The notes beneath the pieces were generated by a model. It searched no databases. It was given only the letters and a program-made list of their open reading frames with translations, and was not told the DNA's origin. This document shows, in pieces, positions 24,337 through 35,580 of a stretch of DNA of 64,000 nucleotides. Origin of the DNA: Rhinopomastus cyanomelas. Lineage: Eukaryota; Chordata; Aves; Bucerotiformes; Rhinopomastidae. The first letter of the stretch is position 1. Each line of letters starts with the position of its first letter. The position numbers and the translations under genes are program-made. The stretch is from assembly GCA_013400115.1 (NCBI GenBank), contig VXBP01008288.1, positions 63,275-127,274 on the forward strand, given 5' to 3'.

Positions 24337-24362
24337 GGAGATTTCTGCCATGGCAACAATGC
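24337..24362 (-). promoter_or_regulatory. RFX X-box-like palindrome in the NICOL1 promoter
   Basis: CTGCCATGGCAAC at 24345-24357 reads GTTGCCATGGCAG on the minus strand, close to the RFX consensus GTNRCC N0-3 RGYAAC with a perfect first half-site. It lies about 140 bases before the leader-exon donor. The flanks (GGAGATTT..., ...GCAACAATG) align with the second locus near 4612-4633. RFX factors drive neuronal, ciliary and testis genes, which fits NICOL1 expression, but binding is inferred. Confidence 0.55.
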
Positions 24363-24479
24363 AGAGCACTGCAGCGCACAGCACAGATTTAAAGAGGAAC
24401 GGGCTGTGTCTCCCATGCCTGTGGAAGGATGGTTCTGCTTTGACATGTGAATTCCAGCAGGGACTTACCTGCTCCAGGT

Positions 24480-26499
24480 AAGGTTTTTAAAGCTGGGCCA
24501 TTTGATTAATTTCTCCTGAAGTCTGCTGAATGGTTTTCCTGAAGTCTGCTCAGCTGGATGTGGTTCCTGATTCGAGGAATTTACTTCCCTAATGCGTCAA
24601 AATAATCATGAAATGTCACACCTGCTTTATGAGAAACGAGGGATTGCGCTCAGAACTGCAGGACGTGTCACAGCTGAGACTTTGGTGAAGGGCAGGAATT
24701 GTTCAGCCCACAATCTGTCATTTGAACAGTTACAGGGGTCATAACCACTGATGTCTGCTTTTCTGGGTCCTTTTAAAGGCATCATGCTCTGTCTTTGCTT
24801 TAGGCAGTTCAATAGCAAGTCAACCTTAAATGCTTTCATAGTAAAACCTGGGGGCACTCAGTGCCCAGGAAGGTCAGACAGACAATTTTTATTTTTTTCC
24901 ACGAGCAGAAGCTCCTTCTCAGAATTACGACTAAACTGACAGCTACAATTTGTATTGTCATGCACTCCATAACCTGTCTCTCCTGTACGGTCCTAGGGGA
25001 ATGGTTTGCTCACATTAAATGAACTTTTATATAAGATACTAAAATTTGAGCTTATTCTGTGCACCATGCTGCTATATGAAGTTACAGCATCCACAAGCAG
25101 AGTCAAGAGGGGATTAACTATACTTATGCTATCCTTATACACCACAAAAACAGAAAGAAGAAGAAAATACTTCAGAGACTGTTCTTTTAGGCACACAAGA
25201 TTTAGCATTATTCTTGCAGAGATAACCATACAGGATTTGGTCTGATTAAGTATCTGCCCATACACAAATTACAAATAAAGAACCTGATTCATGATCATTC
25301 TCAACCATCTAATCTCACACCTTGGTCTGTCTTCCCGATACACAACATAGATATTCCTTTATATATAAAACACCTATTGCCCTTTCTCTCTGCCTTTTCT
25401 TAACCTGTGCTCTTTAGCATTCCCTGCAAGTCTCACCCTGTAGATTTTTAATGTAGATTTTACTGCAGATTCCTAGTAAATCCTGTCCTTTTTCTGTCCC
25501 AACAGTAACATGAAGCAGTCAGCCTTGGTAGCTCGGGTGTTTCACAGATTTTGACGCATGCAATGGGCTTCCAACTTCATTAAATATTATTTTACAAATC
25601 TATTTCTGCCATTCTCAGCTGCCAAGTTCCTTGCTTCAAGCACCTCATACCACCTACTGTGACCTTCTTTCTTTAGCCTTGTTTAAGATCTACTGCAAGG
25701 AACAACTTCCTTTTTAGCATTTTAACCACATTTCACCTTTATTCACATGTCCTCACTCTGTACTGTATTAAGCAGCTTTTCCCTTCACTGAAGCTAATAC
25801 TTTCTCAACTGAAAATATCAGTTCACCAAGGAGAATTTCCACAGAGGACGAAAAGACCCCATTTTAGGATGTTTTCATTTGAAAAATGTTTTGAAAAATT
25901 ATTTTGACAGTTCTCAAATTGATAATTTCTGCCTTTCTGCTTCAACATAATTTCCTTTTTAAACCCAAGCTTAATAGAGTAAAAACACATTTCATGCTCA
26001 GTTCATGAATTGTAGAGTGAGAGTACCATTTCTGTTATGGGTATTGGGCTACATCCCCACCAGAACTGTACAACTCAAATCAAATCTTTCCTTCTCTTAT
26101 TTCCTTTATGGACTGTGTATGGGTGGTACAGATGGCACTCCAAAAATGGAAGTACAGACCAGAACTGAGACTACACAGTACCTGCACAACAGCCCTCCAT
26201 GGTACACTAGTGTGCCCAAATCTGCAGGGATGCTTATTTGGCATCTCAGGCTGTGTGTGAGAAGTGACAATTGGGTGAAAGCTGGAATGCCCTGACATCC
26301 CAGCTGCTCTGGGAGATCATTCGTGTGAGAAGCAGAGAGAATTTATAGTTTCTTTGTATAACGAAGTCAAACACAATGGATGGGGATTTTTTTCAAAAAT
26401 CTCTCCAGCTAAGAAAACATCAAAGTACTGTTTCTGAGATTTAAATTTTTCATCTTGATAGCACATGTTTTGATACTATAAATATTTCTGTGGGATTGG
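24480..26499. other. Noncoding, nothing firmly recognised
   Basis: This is intergenic sequence upstream of NICOL1. A CT-rich part around 25300-25760 might be decayed LINE sequence like the stretch that follows, but the match is too weak to call. Confidence 0.5.
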
Positions 26500-27000
26500 G
26501 AGAAAAGCTTAAAACTACTACTAAGCCTCTTCACTGCTTGGTCTGTCCTTGCCTCTTAAATCTAATACCCTGTCACAGCAAAAAACTTTCTTCCCTCACT
26601 AAAGAGAACAGATTCTGTCACTTCTCCTGCAGACACTTTTATACTTCCTCACTGTCTGCCCTCTAAATCATGGTAAAAATCTCCCCACAAGGTACCATCT
26701 TGTCTTCCATCAAATCTTCTTTTAAGCTTTACCTCTGTTACGAATCCTACACAGTGCTGCTGCCTGGCAGGGCCCGGGGAGAAAACTGCTGTGGCTGCGG
26801 ATGGTATGTAAATGTTCTTGTTATACCAGTATCTTGCTGCCACACAACTCTCACTGATTCCTTCCCTTGCCATCCCAGCATAATCCTGTGCTGCAATATG
26901 TGCTGTAATAGCTCAAGGGCAGGGGCTGTGTTTGCACTTGTTGGCACAGCACCTGATGGCTGGAGTGTTGAAAGACGCCTTCAGGCAGATGTGATAAATA
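26500..27000 (+). mobile_element. L2-like LINE 3' relic
   Basis: CATCAAATCTTCTTTTAAGC then TTTACCTCTGTTACGAATCC resembles the L2 segment before its 3' end. AATAGCTCAAGGGCAGGGGC then TGTGTTTGCAC and GCACAGCACCTGATGG resemble the L2 terminus (GAGCTCCTTGAGGGCAGGG, ...CAGCACCTAGCACAG), with AATAAT-type bases after. Diverged. Confidence 0.45.
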
Positions 27001-27974
27001 ATAATGTCAAATTACCCAAAGCCGATTGCATTGTCCCACACTCTGATACACGAGCTATTCCTAGAGCAAGCCTCTTATTCTTTCCTTTCTGATTCAAAGT
27101 TTTTCGGAAGTGTCAGAGTGACCAGATTAAGAAATGAAGCCTTTCTTTTTTCCCTGAACAGGTCTTGTGTATCCTTCAATTTTGCCCACCAGCAAATTTA
27201 GGAATAACTTCCCTGTTGGTAACGCTGGTTCCCGCAGTCCCTATCTGACAGACTATGGCCCCAAAAGTCTTGAGTTTCAGTGCAACACGAAGGCTGTGCT
27301 CACGTCCAAGTCTGACTTTTCCACACAGTTCATTATGGAGACCTGCACTGTCAGAACTATTTACTGCTTTTTGGATGAGATGTTTTAAACTGAGAATAAC
27401 CGAGGCTGAATCTTTCAGCAGCTCTCTGAGAGTTGAGAAGCATTTAAAATCCCCTGGCAATATTCAGGAAGGGTTAGTGTTAGCTGAGCTATCCTTGGCT
27501 TGCACTCTCCCTACCTACCCTCCTGCATACAAATCTTTGGGGAAATAAATGGTGTTCCAAGCTGTGCTTGAGCTATTTCTAGGTACATAACAGTTGCTGC
27601 TTGAACTAGTTCACTAAGTCCACAGGGATGACTTGCAGCAGCTATACAAATATGCAGGCATCTGAATGGGCCTTAAACCTGAGCGGGGAAAACTGCTCTT
27701 TCCAGGCTTCCCATTCTAGAATCAGACTTTAGAGTTCAGGGGTCTCTTGAAGTGTGAGCGGGCTGGAGAAGATAAGATCTCCTAGCTGGGAAGCTGTGCA
27801 CCATTAGCCAGTCCCCTTGCAAATGCTGCCTTGAAAAACAGCAACTGAGGAAACTAAAGAAAATTAGATTGCTAAAATTGGAAGCTTATCAGTGACACAC
27901 TTTCCCCAAAAGATGTTTATTATCCAAGTCTGCATAAGGACACTCAAATGTCAGAATCCAAAAGACCCAAAGTT

Positions 27975-28330
27975 CTAGACTGTAGAATTGTTTTGGTTGG
28001 AAAAACACCATTGAAGTCTTCAAGCCCAACTGTTAACCCAGCACTACCAAGCCCATCACCGCTAAACCATTTCCTCAGCACCATATCAACATGTTTTAAA
28101 AATCTTCACAGGTGGGAATTCAACCACTTCCCTGGGCAGCCTGTTCCTGGCAACCCTTTTGGTGAAGAAATCTTTCCTAATATGCAGTCTAAACCACCTC
28201 TAGCACAATTTTAAGCCATTTCCTCTTGTCCTGTTACTTGGGAGAGTGACCACCGTCTCAGTAAAACCTCCTTTCAGGTAGTTGTAGACAATGACAGATT
28301 TCCCCTGAGAACCATCCTCTGCTCTAGGAA
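27975..28330 (-). mobile_element. CR1 LINE 3' fragment
   Basis: TTTTGGTTGGAAAAACACCA at the left is the complement of a CR1 3' tail. CACTTCCCTGGGCAGCCTGT then TCCTGGCAACCC and AAGAAATCTTTCCTAATATG follow in the complement order of the CR1 C-terminal coding region. Confidence 0.85.
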
Positions 28331-29929
28331 TCATTTCCTTCACTGCTAGAAGACTGATCCAGAATTACTTTTTTGACACCATTACTTGGATTTCTTTGAT
28401 AATAATTCTGACATTAAGATCTCTGTGCTTTAATGGCTTAAAGATGGATGTACCTTACAACATTTGCCTGAGAACAGCATCTTTAGCCTGAATTCATGTT
28501 TACAAGACATTTGCAAGCTGACAAATATGGTTTCTCCTATTTACAATCTTTTCCCTCCCTTTCATAATCGCACTGCTACAGATTGCAAGCTAGTTAGCAC
28601 AGTTTCCAGCTAAGAGCCTACTCACGTCTGCCTTCAAAATATCTTGTGAATGAATTCCTCATTTGTGATTCAGGGATGTTTTTAGGCCAGTGACAAGTAA
28701 GTAATTACTTTTCCTTAACCATCACTAGAGGGGTCACAAGCTTAGCTGAAATGCTGGAAAATGAACCAGAAGCACCACTGCTAAAAGCAGGGCTAGATAC
28801 AGCCTAAGTGATCAGAGCCTAGAACTTGATCTAGGCAGGGATCAACTTCTAATACACACTCATTAACAGGGTGCACAACTTGAGTCCTTAAGGTCACCTG
28901 GCTATTGTTCTAGAAGGAAGACAGAGTGTCCACTGGGGCACAATGGGTTATTTGTTCCTTGGAAGACATTTTCTAACCGTTGACTTTAAAAAACATGTAG
29001 GTCACAACCCTTAAACCAACAGAAGAGGTTCTACTTTTGAAGGAAAAATCCTGTTGGTCTTCTTATTTACTAAGTTATAGTAGCAACTAGTGTCAAACTG
29101 TATTAGGACCCACAATGCCAAATGTGCTCTGCACATGCACGGCAGGGCACTTCCCACACTGGAAGGTAATTTCCTTCCTACACTCTGACACGCAATCTTG
29201 GTTTCTAAGCAATGCATCTTTTCAGCAGTAGCATACTGCTTTCTGCCACACTTGTCCTTCTGGTTATGTTAGTAGCTTTCCCTGCACACTTGTAAATCAC
29301 ATGAATGCAGGCAGGAAGACAGCATCTAGGCTCTAGCTGGTAAGGATCCCCATCCAGTTTTAGGCAGCCAAATCCATGGCAGCTCTGCTTTAAGACTGTT
29401 CATTCATTGTCCACATCCAGCACCTGTTACAGTACATAAGGCAGTAAATATCTCATGCTCCAGCTGTATCAAATGCATTTTACAAAACACAATAGCAGTT
29501 CTGCAGCTCTGAGACCTTGCAGAATGCACTTTAGGAGAGCCGCGAACAAATCAATCTTGTTGAGAACATTTGTCTGCACAAGTAGCTTCAGAAAAAATAC
29601 GGTGAATCCAGAGTCTGACCAAAATTAGAAAATGCTGCAAAATCTTTCTCTCAGTAAAAGACTTTCAATAGCCAGCAATCTCCCTGGAGGCTGAAGTACT
29701 CCATTGAAATGTTTCTTTTCCTCCTGAACTCTTCCTCACCTTTGCATTTACTCACTTAAAAAGCAACAAAAATCTCTACTGCTGGGCAAAAACTCTGTTC
29801 TAAGGGGATGACAATGTAGAACAGAAACAAATATGCCATGATGACATGTATTAGAAAACTTCTAAACCAGATGTGTATATATTATTTTAAGGTCATGCTG
29901 GATTCAGGCTTTGAGAAAATCTAGGGAGA
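28331..29929. other. Noncoding, nothing recognised
   Basis: No exon, RNA or clear repeat is supported here. Confidence 0.55.
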
Positions 29930-30005
29930 GATGTCTTTGCCCATGGCAGGGAGCCTGGGCTGGATAATCTGTAAAGGTCACTTCTAAGAGAAACCATCCT
30001 AAGAC
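29930..30005 (+). mobile_element. Decayed CR1 3' end
   Basis: GGGAGCCTGGGCTGGATAAT, then CTGTAAAGGTCACTTCTAAG and a CCATCCTAAG remnant follow the CR1 tail order (CTGGACTAGATGATCTTTAAAGGTCCCTTCCAACC). It is short and diverged. Confidence 0.4.
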
Positions 30006-33000
30006 AGATGGCAGAAAATCTTAGAAAACCGAAAGCTAGCTAAAATAGTATTTTTCTCTTATGGAAAAAAAAAAACCTAATAAGATGCCCATCCATAGAA
30101 AGGTAATTCTTTGTGGTCCTATCCATCTCTATGGAAGGGCAAATAATCATCTATTACTCATTTACTGATATGAGAAGATAACGATAATTTTATCAAACAG
30201 GTTGAAGGACATGTGAAAAGCAGTCCCACTGATTGAAGGAATATTTCCTTTTGTGCAGAAAAGTGGGGAGCTCAAGTTGTTATAGTTGTAAAGAAAAAAT
30301 GGAATGGGATAAGAAAGTAGGCTGGGTAGGGGAGAAAACAAGAAGGGTTAGTTTAGCTGGAAGAGTGGAGGAAAGATACATTTTCTTAAACTTTTCAAGT
30401 CCTCAGACAAGAATGATACAACCAGGATGAACAAGAATGCTTTCTATTTGAACAAAAAATATTTTCTATACCCTTTCAAAAATGTCAATAGTGATACACA
30501 GCAGTCTGACAAAGAAACAGATATCCTGGGTTTGAAGGTCTAGAACTGATGCATGAACTACAAAATGCTTCTCAAGGGATGTAAACATCAGGGTGACTCA
30601 TCAGTAAGGCATAGGACATCCCTACGCAACTCTGTTGTACAGGGTACTCTCTCTCGTTACTGTGACTTTCAGTGGATTACTGGTGCTAGAAATTTAAACC
30701 TCAGTAAACCAAGAAAAACAGTATTTCCATCATTATGCTGGCGCCCAAACCTGTCAGAAAGCCAGAAGCATGTCTGTCTGATAGGAGAATCTGCCAGATA
30801 GCTGAGTACTTCTTCCAAAACTGAGCACTGCCTGGGTAGGAGTTGGGCAGGCACTTATACAATTTTAGTAGCTTGAAACAGTGCTGATGTTTAAAAGCAG
30901 GAGCAGGTTATTTACAGTGCAGCCAAATTTTCAAGGTGATGAAAAAGAGAAAGCACAGCAGATATTTTACTGGGCACTTAGAGATGTGCATGACAGTATG
31001 GTGGCTGAAGGAAAAGGAAGGATGCGTCCATTAGCTAAGCTCTTCCATTCTTTTGCTTCTGCTGCTTTCCTCTTGCCTATTATACAACTGGTGCTGTAAC
31101 TGTTCATTATATCTGCCGCTAAGTTCTTTGTCCCCCATCTGACATCCTTCGTTCTTTCAGGTCCTGAAATTCTCTTTCAATCCACTGCTCAGCTTCCGTG
31201 TGCGAACAACCCTGGTTTGGGCCCTCAGCTGTCAGAATGCATTTTAGTGATCCCTCCAAAGAAACAGTGCCTTTTGCACCTCTTCACTCTCTGCCAAAGT
31301 CCTGTTGTTCTCCAGAAAGATGGCTAGAGCAAACACACTGTCTTCTCATTGCCTTGTAGCTGACAGCCTGGCACATTACGCCAGGACAGATCATAGAGTG
31401 CTTTGTAAAGGGCACCATCGAGTGTCATGGAATGACTACACACTTGTCCCATCTGACAGCGTCACATCAACTCAGCTGGCTTTCTGCTTCTAACACCGCT
31501 AGCTCCAAGCAGCACAGACAGCAAAGAAAGATGGAGACAATATAAACCAAAAAGAGACTCTTGGTTTTAAAAGTCATGTAGCCACCCCAAGAGCTTCAAA
31601 CACGTGTTGAAGTCTCTCAAAATGCTGCAGAGATAGTCAGTAGCGCTGGTTCCCTGAGATCAGTCCATAAATCAATAGGGGTACAGGGACTGTGCTGAAT
31701 CACTATGTATCTGCTATTTCTAAGACACAAACAGAAACTTGTTTTAAAAAGAATGTTACAGTCAGGAGAGGGCTGGGAGAAAAATATGCCCAATCCATCC
31801 CCCCCCCAAAAAATAGCTGGCTCCATGTCAAACTCTTAACAATCAGCAAGAGGTCCTGGAAGGCCCTCACTAGAGGTTCTCCACCTTTTCTACACTGAGG
31901 CTCATTTCTGCATTTTCTTTATATTTTATACTTATTTCTAAGTTTGTGGAAAATCAAGGCAGTAACCACCTAGTTATTCCTCTCAATTCCTTCTGCAATA
32001 GGGAGGGGTGCCCTGTCTCTAGGAGTGTGGGCAGCCCATGGCACCACCCTGCATGATTTTAAACACTATCTTTGAATTTGTGATAAGGCACAAACTACTT
32101 CTCATTTCCACTTCTCAAAGAAGTAAGAAAAGAACAAGCTCTCAGTTGCATAGATACCTTTTTCTTGCCAAGGAATCTTCTCTGGGCAAGCATCCTGCAT
32201 TTACATTCCAGGGAGCGGCATCCTCTCCTCAGAAAGCTGGTATCTTTGACTTAGATTCCCACTACATTCTGGAAATTAAGAAAACAGAGATTATGTGAGA
32301 GCTAAAAGATACAAATTTTCAAAGCATAAATTCATGCAATGTCTATGCTAATGATGCACTTGCAATATGCAAACTTTGCTAACAGAAGCAGCCATCTCTC
32401 AAGAGTTACTGTCTAATCTCATATGACCCTGAATCACTATAGGGCAATGTGTTCCCTTCTCTATGGAGCATGTGTTGTCACATGGGTAGATATTTTAACG
32501 AGCTATTTAAAATAATACTTTTCAAAATGTAAAAACCCTCACATTCTACTGTCTTTGTGTACTTTGCCTCAATGTACTTGAGGCAAAGAAAGGCTCTCAA
32601 GGAACATTACATGAAGTATCCTTGTGACAAAGAGGTACTGGGGCTCTCTGCAGTATTTACAACAGGATGCACTAGACATGGCAGATAAATGTGGCTACAG
32701 AGTTCTGGGTGGTTAACGCTGAATTACAAATCTGTGATCCTCAGCTAACCTCTGCAATTGCTATTTTTGTCATACACTGTCCTGGAATAGAAGTTAATTT
32801 AGGGAAAGCACTTTAAACAGAATTGATGCACTAGTGTGAGAACAAACAATCTCATTGGTTCCAGTGGGATTTTTGAACCTGAAACACTTCTGCTTGGCTC
32901 AGCTGGTTTTGCATTTAAACTTAATGCTTTTGAGTCAAAAACAAAGAACATCTGTCTGGCAATTTTAAAGCTAAAAGTATTTAACATTTCTCCCTTGATG

Positions 33001-34528
33001 TGTGCGATTGGAGTCACTACCCTGTTATATCGATGGAGGGGCTTTGCACATGATTTAGAAGACAGAGCAGCAACGTGGGACACTCAAGATAGCAAGTGAG
33101 CAGACAGTGTTAGGTTGGTTCAAGGCCAGAAGCCCCAGCTTCTGTAGAGAGGCATGTGTGAGAGGCAGCAGTCGACAACTCCCAGATGAAACTCCCAGAG
33201 TTCTGAGCTCAGCAAGAGCTGCTGCCTTGCAGAGAGGCAAAAAGCCTTCCAATAGCAAACCAGCTGCAGGACCATGTTTCCTGGATCTGCTGATGCCAGC
33301 CAGGTTTCTGCAGGAACACATTCTCTTGTGGAGCAGAGAAAAATGAAGCCCTTCTAGACATGCAGCCCTCTTTATCCTGATCCTCAGGAGAGCCTCTCCT
33401 CATTACTGTCACTTAGACCTGTAAAGCTGCTTTTCTGCTGAGTCAGTCACTTTTCCTTCTCTGATCAATGGCAATGAGACATCAGATTACTCAATTTTAA
33501 AAAAAAAAGGCAAATTTATATTCTGAAACTTAAAAATTCTGAAAGAGGAAAGTATTTGCTGTTTTACTAGTAATTATTTTATTATTTGGACTGTTTCTAG
33601 TCAACTATTTTATTTATTGGAGAAAGTGTCAGATGTATTTTTAAAGGCTGTAATTAAGCACAGTCTGAAGTCATTAAATTGTTAATTAATTATTAGATTA
33701 TGCAACTAAGAGCAACTGCCAAAACAAGGGGTTTTTTAATGGACTAGGTCTAAACATAACAGTATCTTGGAGGGCAAAGGCACATACTGCACTTCACAAT
33801 GCTCTGGAATGCTGTATTTGGTAATTAATTCCTTCCAAGCCAGAGTTGAAAATTACTTCTTTCCAAACACAGAAATTAACAGAGGATTAAACTGTCTCCT
33901 TCTGTAGAAAAGTGGGTTTTAAAGACTGATTATGTCATGAGTCACCTTTTATTTTCAGATCAGCCATTTAAATCTGATGCAAGTTGCACTTTTTTGCTGG
34001 CACTTTTTATCTAGGCATATATTCTGATGTGGGATGCTTCTGAATCACTGAATTCTGGCTTTTCTAACTTCTAACCACTGTTAAATTGCAAATGTCACTG
34101 AAGAAAAAGAGTATAAAGGTAGCAGAAATGGTGACTCTCTAGAATAAAGACAATATAGTCTTAAGATTAAATGTTCATCTGAGACACACAAATGTTAGAA
34201 AATATCTTTGTCGCACCAGCAAAACAAACAAAGCCATAAGAAAATGTTTGGGCACTGCTCATGTCACACCATACTATGTTGGCAATTCCACTTGGTACGC
34301 AGACTTGCCAGTTTTGAGCACAGCTATGAACTACAGATGCTTTTAAAATAAGGAATAGAGGAAAACAGATTCCCATTCAGAATAGAACCTGGGCTGAATG
34401 TCTACTCCAGGTCTAAAAAGCTCTGAGATTTACCAGTCATACAATTTTCCAGCTGCACTAGCACTGCAAGAGGGAGGAGAACATACTGCAGCGCTTCCTG
34501 TTATCTTCCAAGCTGGCTTTGAAAAGTC
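30006..34528. other. Intergenic; possible unidentified conserved element at about 33.5-34.1 kb
   Basis: No exon was found. The 31100-31490 stretch (GACAGCCTGGCAC, ATAGAGTGCTTTGTAAAGGGC) hints at an ancient L2 or SINE but is not callable. The 33480-34110 stretch is AT-rich and free of repeats I recognise, with several TAATTA/ATTAAT homeodomain-type cores. Confidence 0.4.
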
Positions 34529-35580
34529 CAAACAGAATCACAGACCATTTGGGATTGGAAAGGACCTTGAAAGATCATCTAGTCCAATCCCCACATCACA
34601 GCAGGATCACCCAGATCAAGTTGCACAGGAACATTTCCAGATGGGTTTTAACTGTCTCCAGAGAAGAAGACTCCACAACCTTCCTGGGCAGCCTGTTCCA
34701 GTGCTCTGTCACCCTCACTGTGAAGAAATTCCTTCTCATATTTGTTTGGAACCTCCTATGTTCCAGCTTACACCCAATGCCCCTTATCCAGTCATTAGAT
34801 GACACTGAGAAGAGTCTGGCTCCATCCTCCTGCCACCTGCCCTTCACATATTTATAAACGTTAATGAACTTACCCCTCAGTCTCCTTTTTTCCAATTTAA
34901 AGAGACCCAGCTCCCTCAGCCTTTCCCCATATGGGAGATGTTCCACTCCCTTCATCGTCCTTGTGGCTATGTGCTGGACTGTCTCCAGCAGTTCTGCCTC
35001 CTTCTTGAACTGAGGGGTCCAGAACTGGCTAAAATATTCCAGATGCACTCTCACCAGAGTAGAGTAGAGGGGGAGGAGAACCTCTCTCCCCCTGCTAACC
35101 ACACCCCTTCTAATCCACCACTGGCCACTGGCCTTCTTGGCCACAAGGGCACATCGCTGGCTTCTGGTCATCCAGCTGTCCACCAGGATCCCCAGGTCCC
35201 TTTCTCCTAGGCTGCTCTCTAACAGGTCAGTCCCCAACCCATTCTGGTACTTGGGGTTGTTCTGCCCATATGCAAGACTCTGCACTGCCCTTCTTATAGT
35301 TAATTAAATTTCTCTCTGCCCTGCTCTCCAGCCTGTCCAGGTCCTGCTGAATGGCAGCACAGACTGCTGGTGTCTTGACCACTCCTCCCAGCTTTGTGTA
35401 TATTGAATAGTACTGGTCCCAGTACCCTTGAGAGACTCCACTAGATTGTATCCAACTAAACTGGATATCCATTGGCCTCCAACTAAACTGTCCCATTGAC
35501 CACTACTCTCTGGCTTCTATCCTGCAGCCAGTCCACAATCCACTTCTCTACCTGATTGTCCAGAAATATTCTCCCTGTTT
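34529..35580 (-). mobile_element. CR1 LINE, 5'-truncated, about 1.05 kb
   Basis: The left edge reads GAATCACAGACCATTTGGGA then TTGGAAAGGACCTTGAAAGA, the complement of the CR1 3' end. The minus strand has a 229-codon frame with CR1 ORF2 C-terminal blocks (LGILVDSWMTRSQRCALVAK, LFKLEKRRLRGKFINVYKYV, VRVTEHWNRLPRKVVESSSL). Upstream CR1 sequence continues to about 35580. This is the largest uninterrupted LINE frame in the window, but it lacks the catalytic reverse transcriptase and endonuclease parts. Confidence 0.95.

Noticed and set aside
26670..27092. 140-codon plus frame
   Set aside because: Overlaps an L2-like relic, and the residues show no conserved protein family.
34596..35285. 229-codon minus-strand frame, the longest in the window, as a possible gene
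   Set aside because: The residues are the CR1 ORF2 C-terminus and the frame lies entirely within a 5'-truncated CR1 copy.
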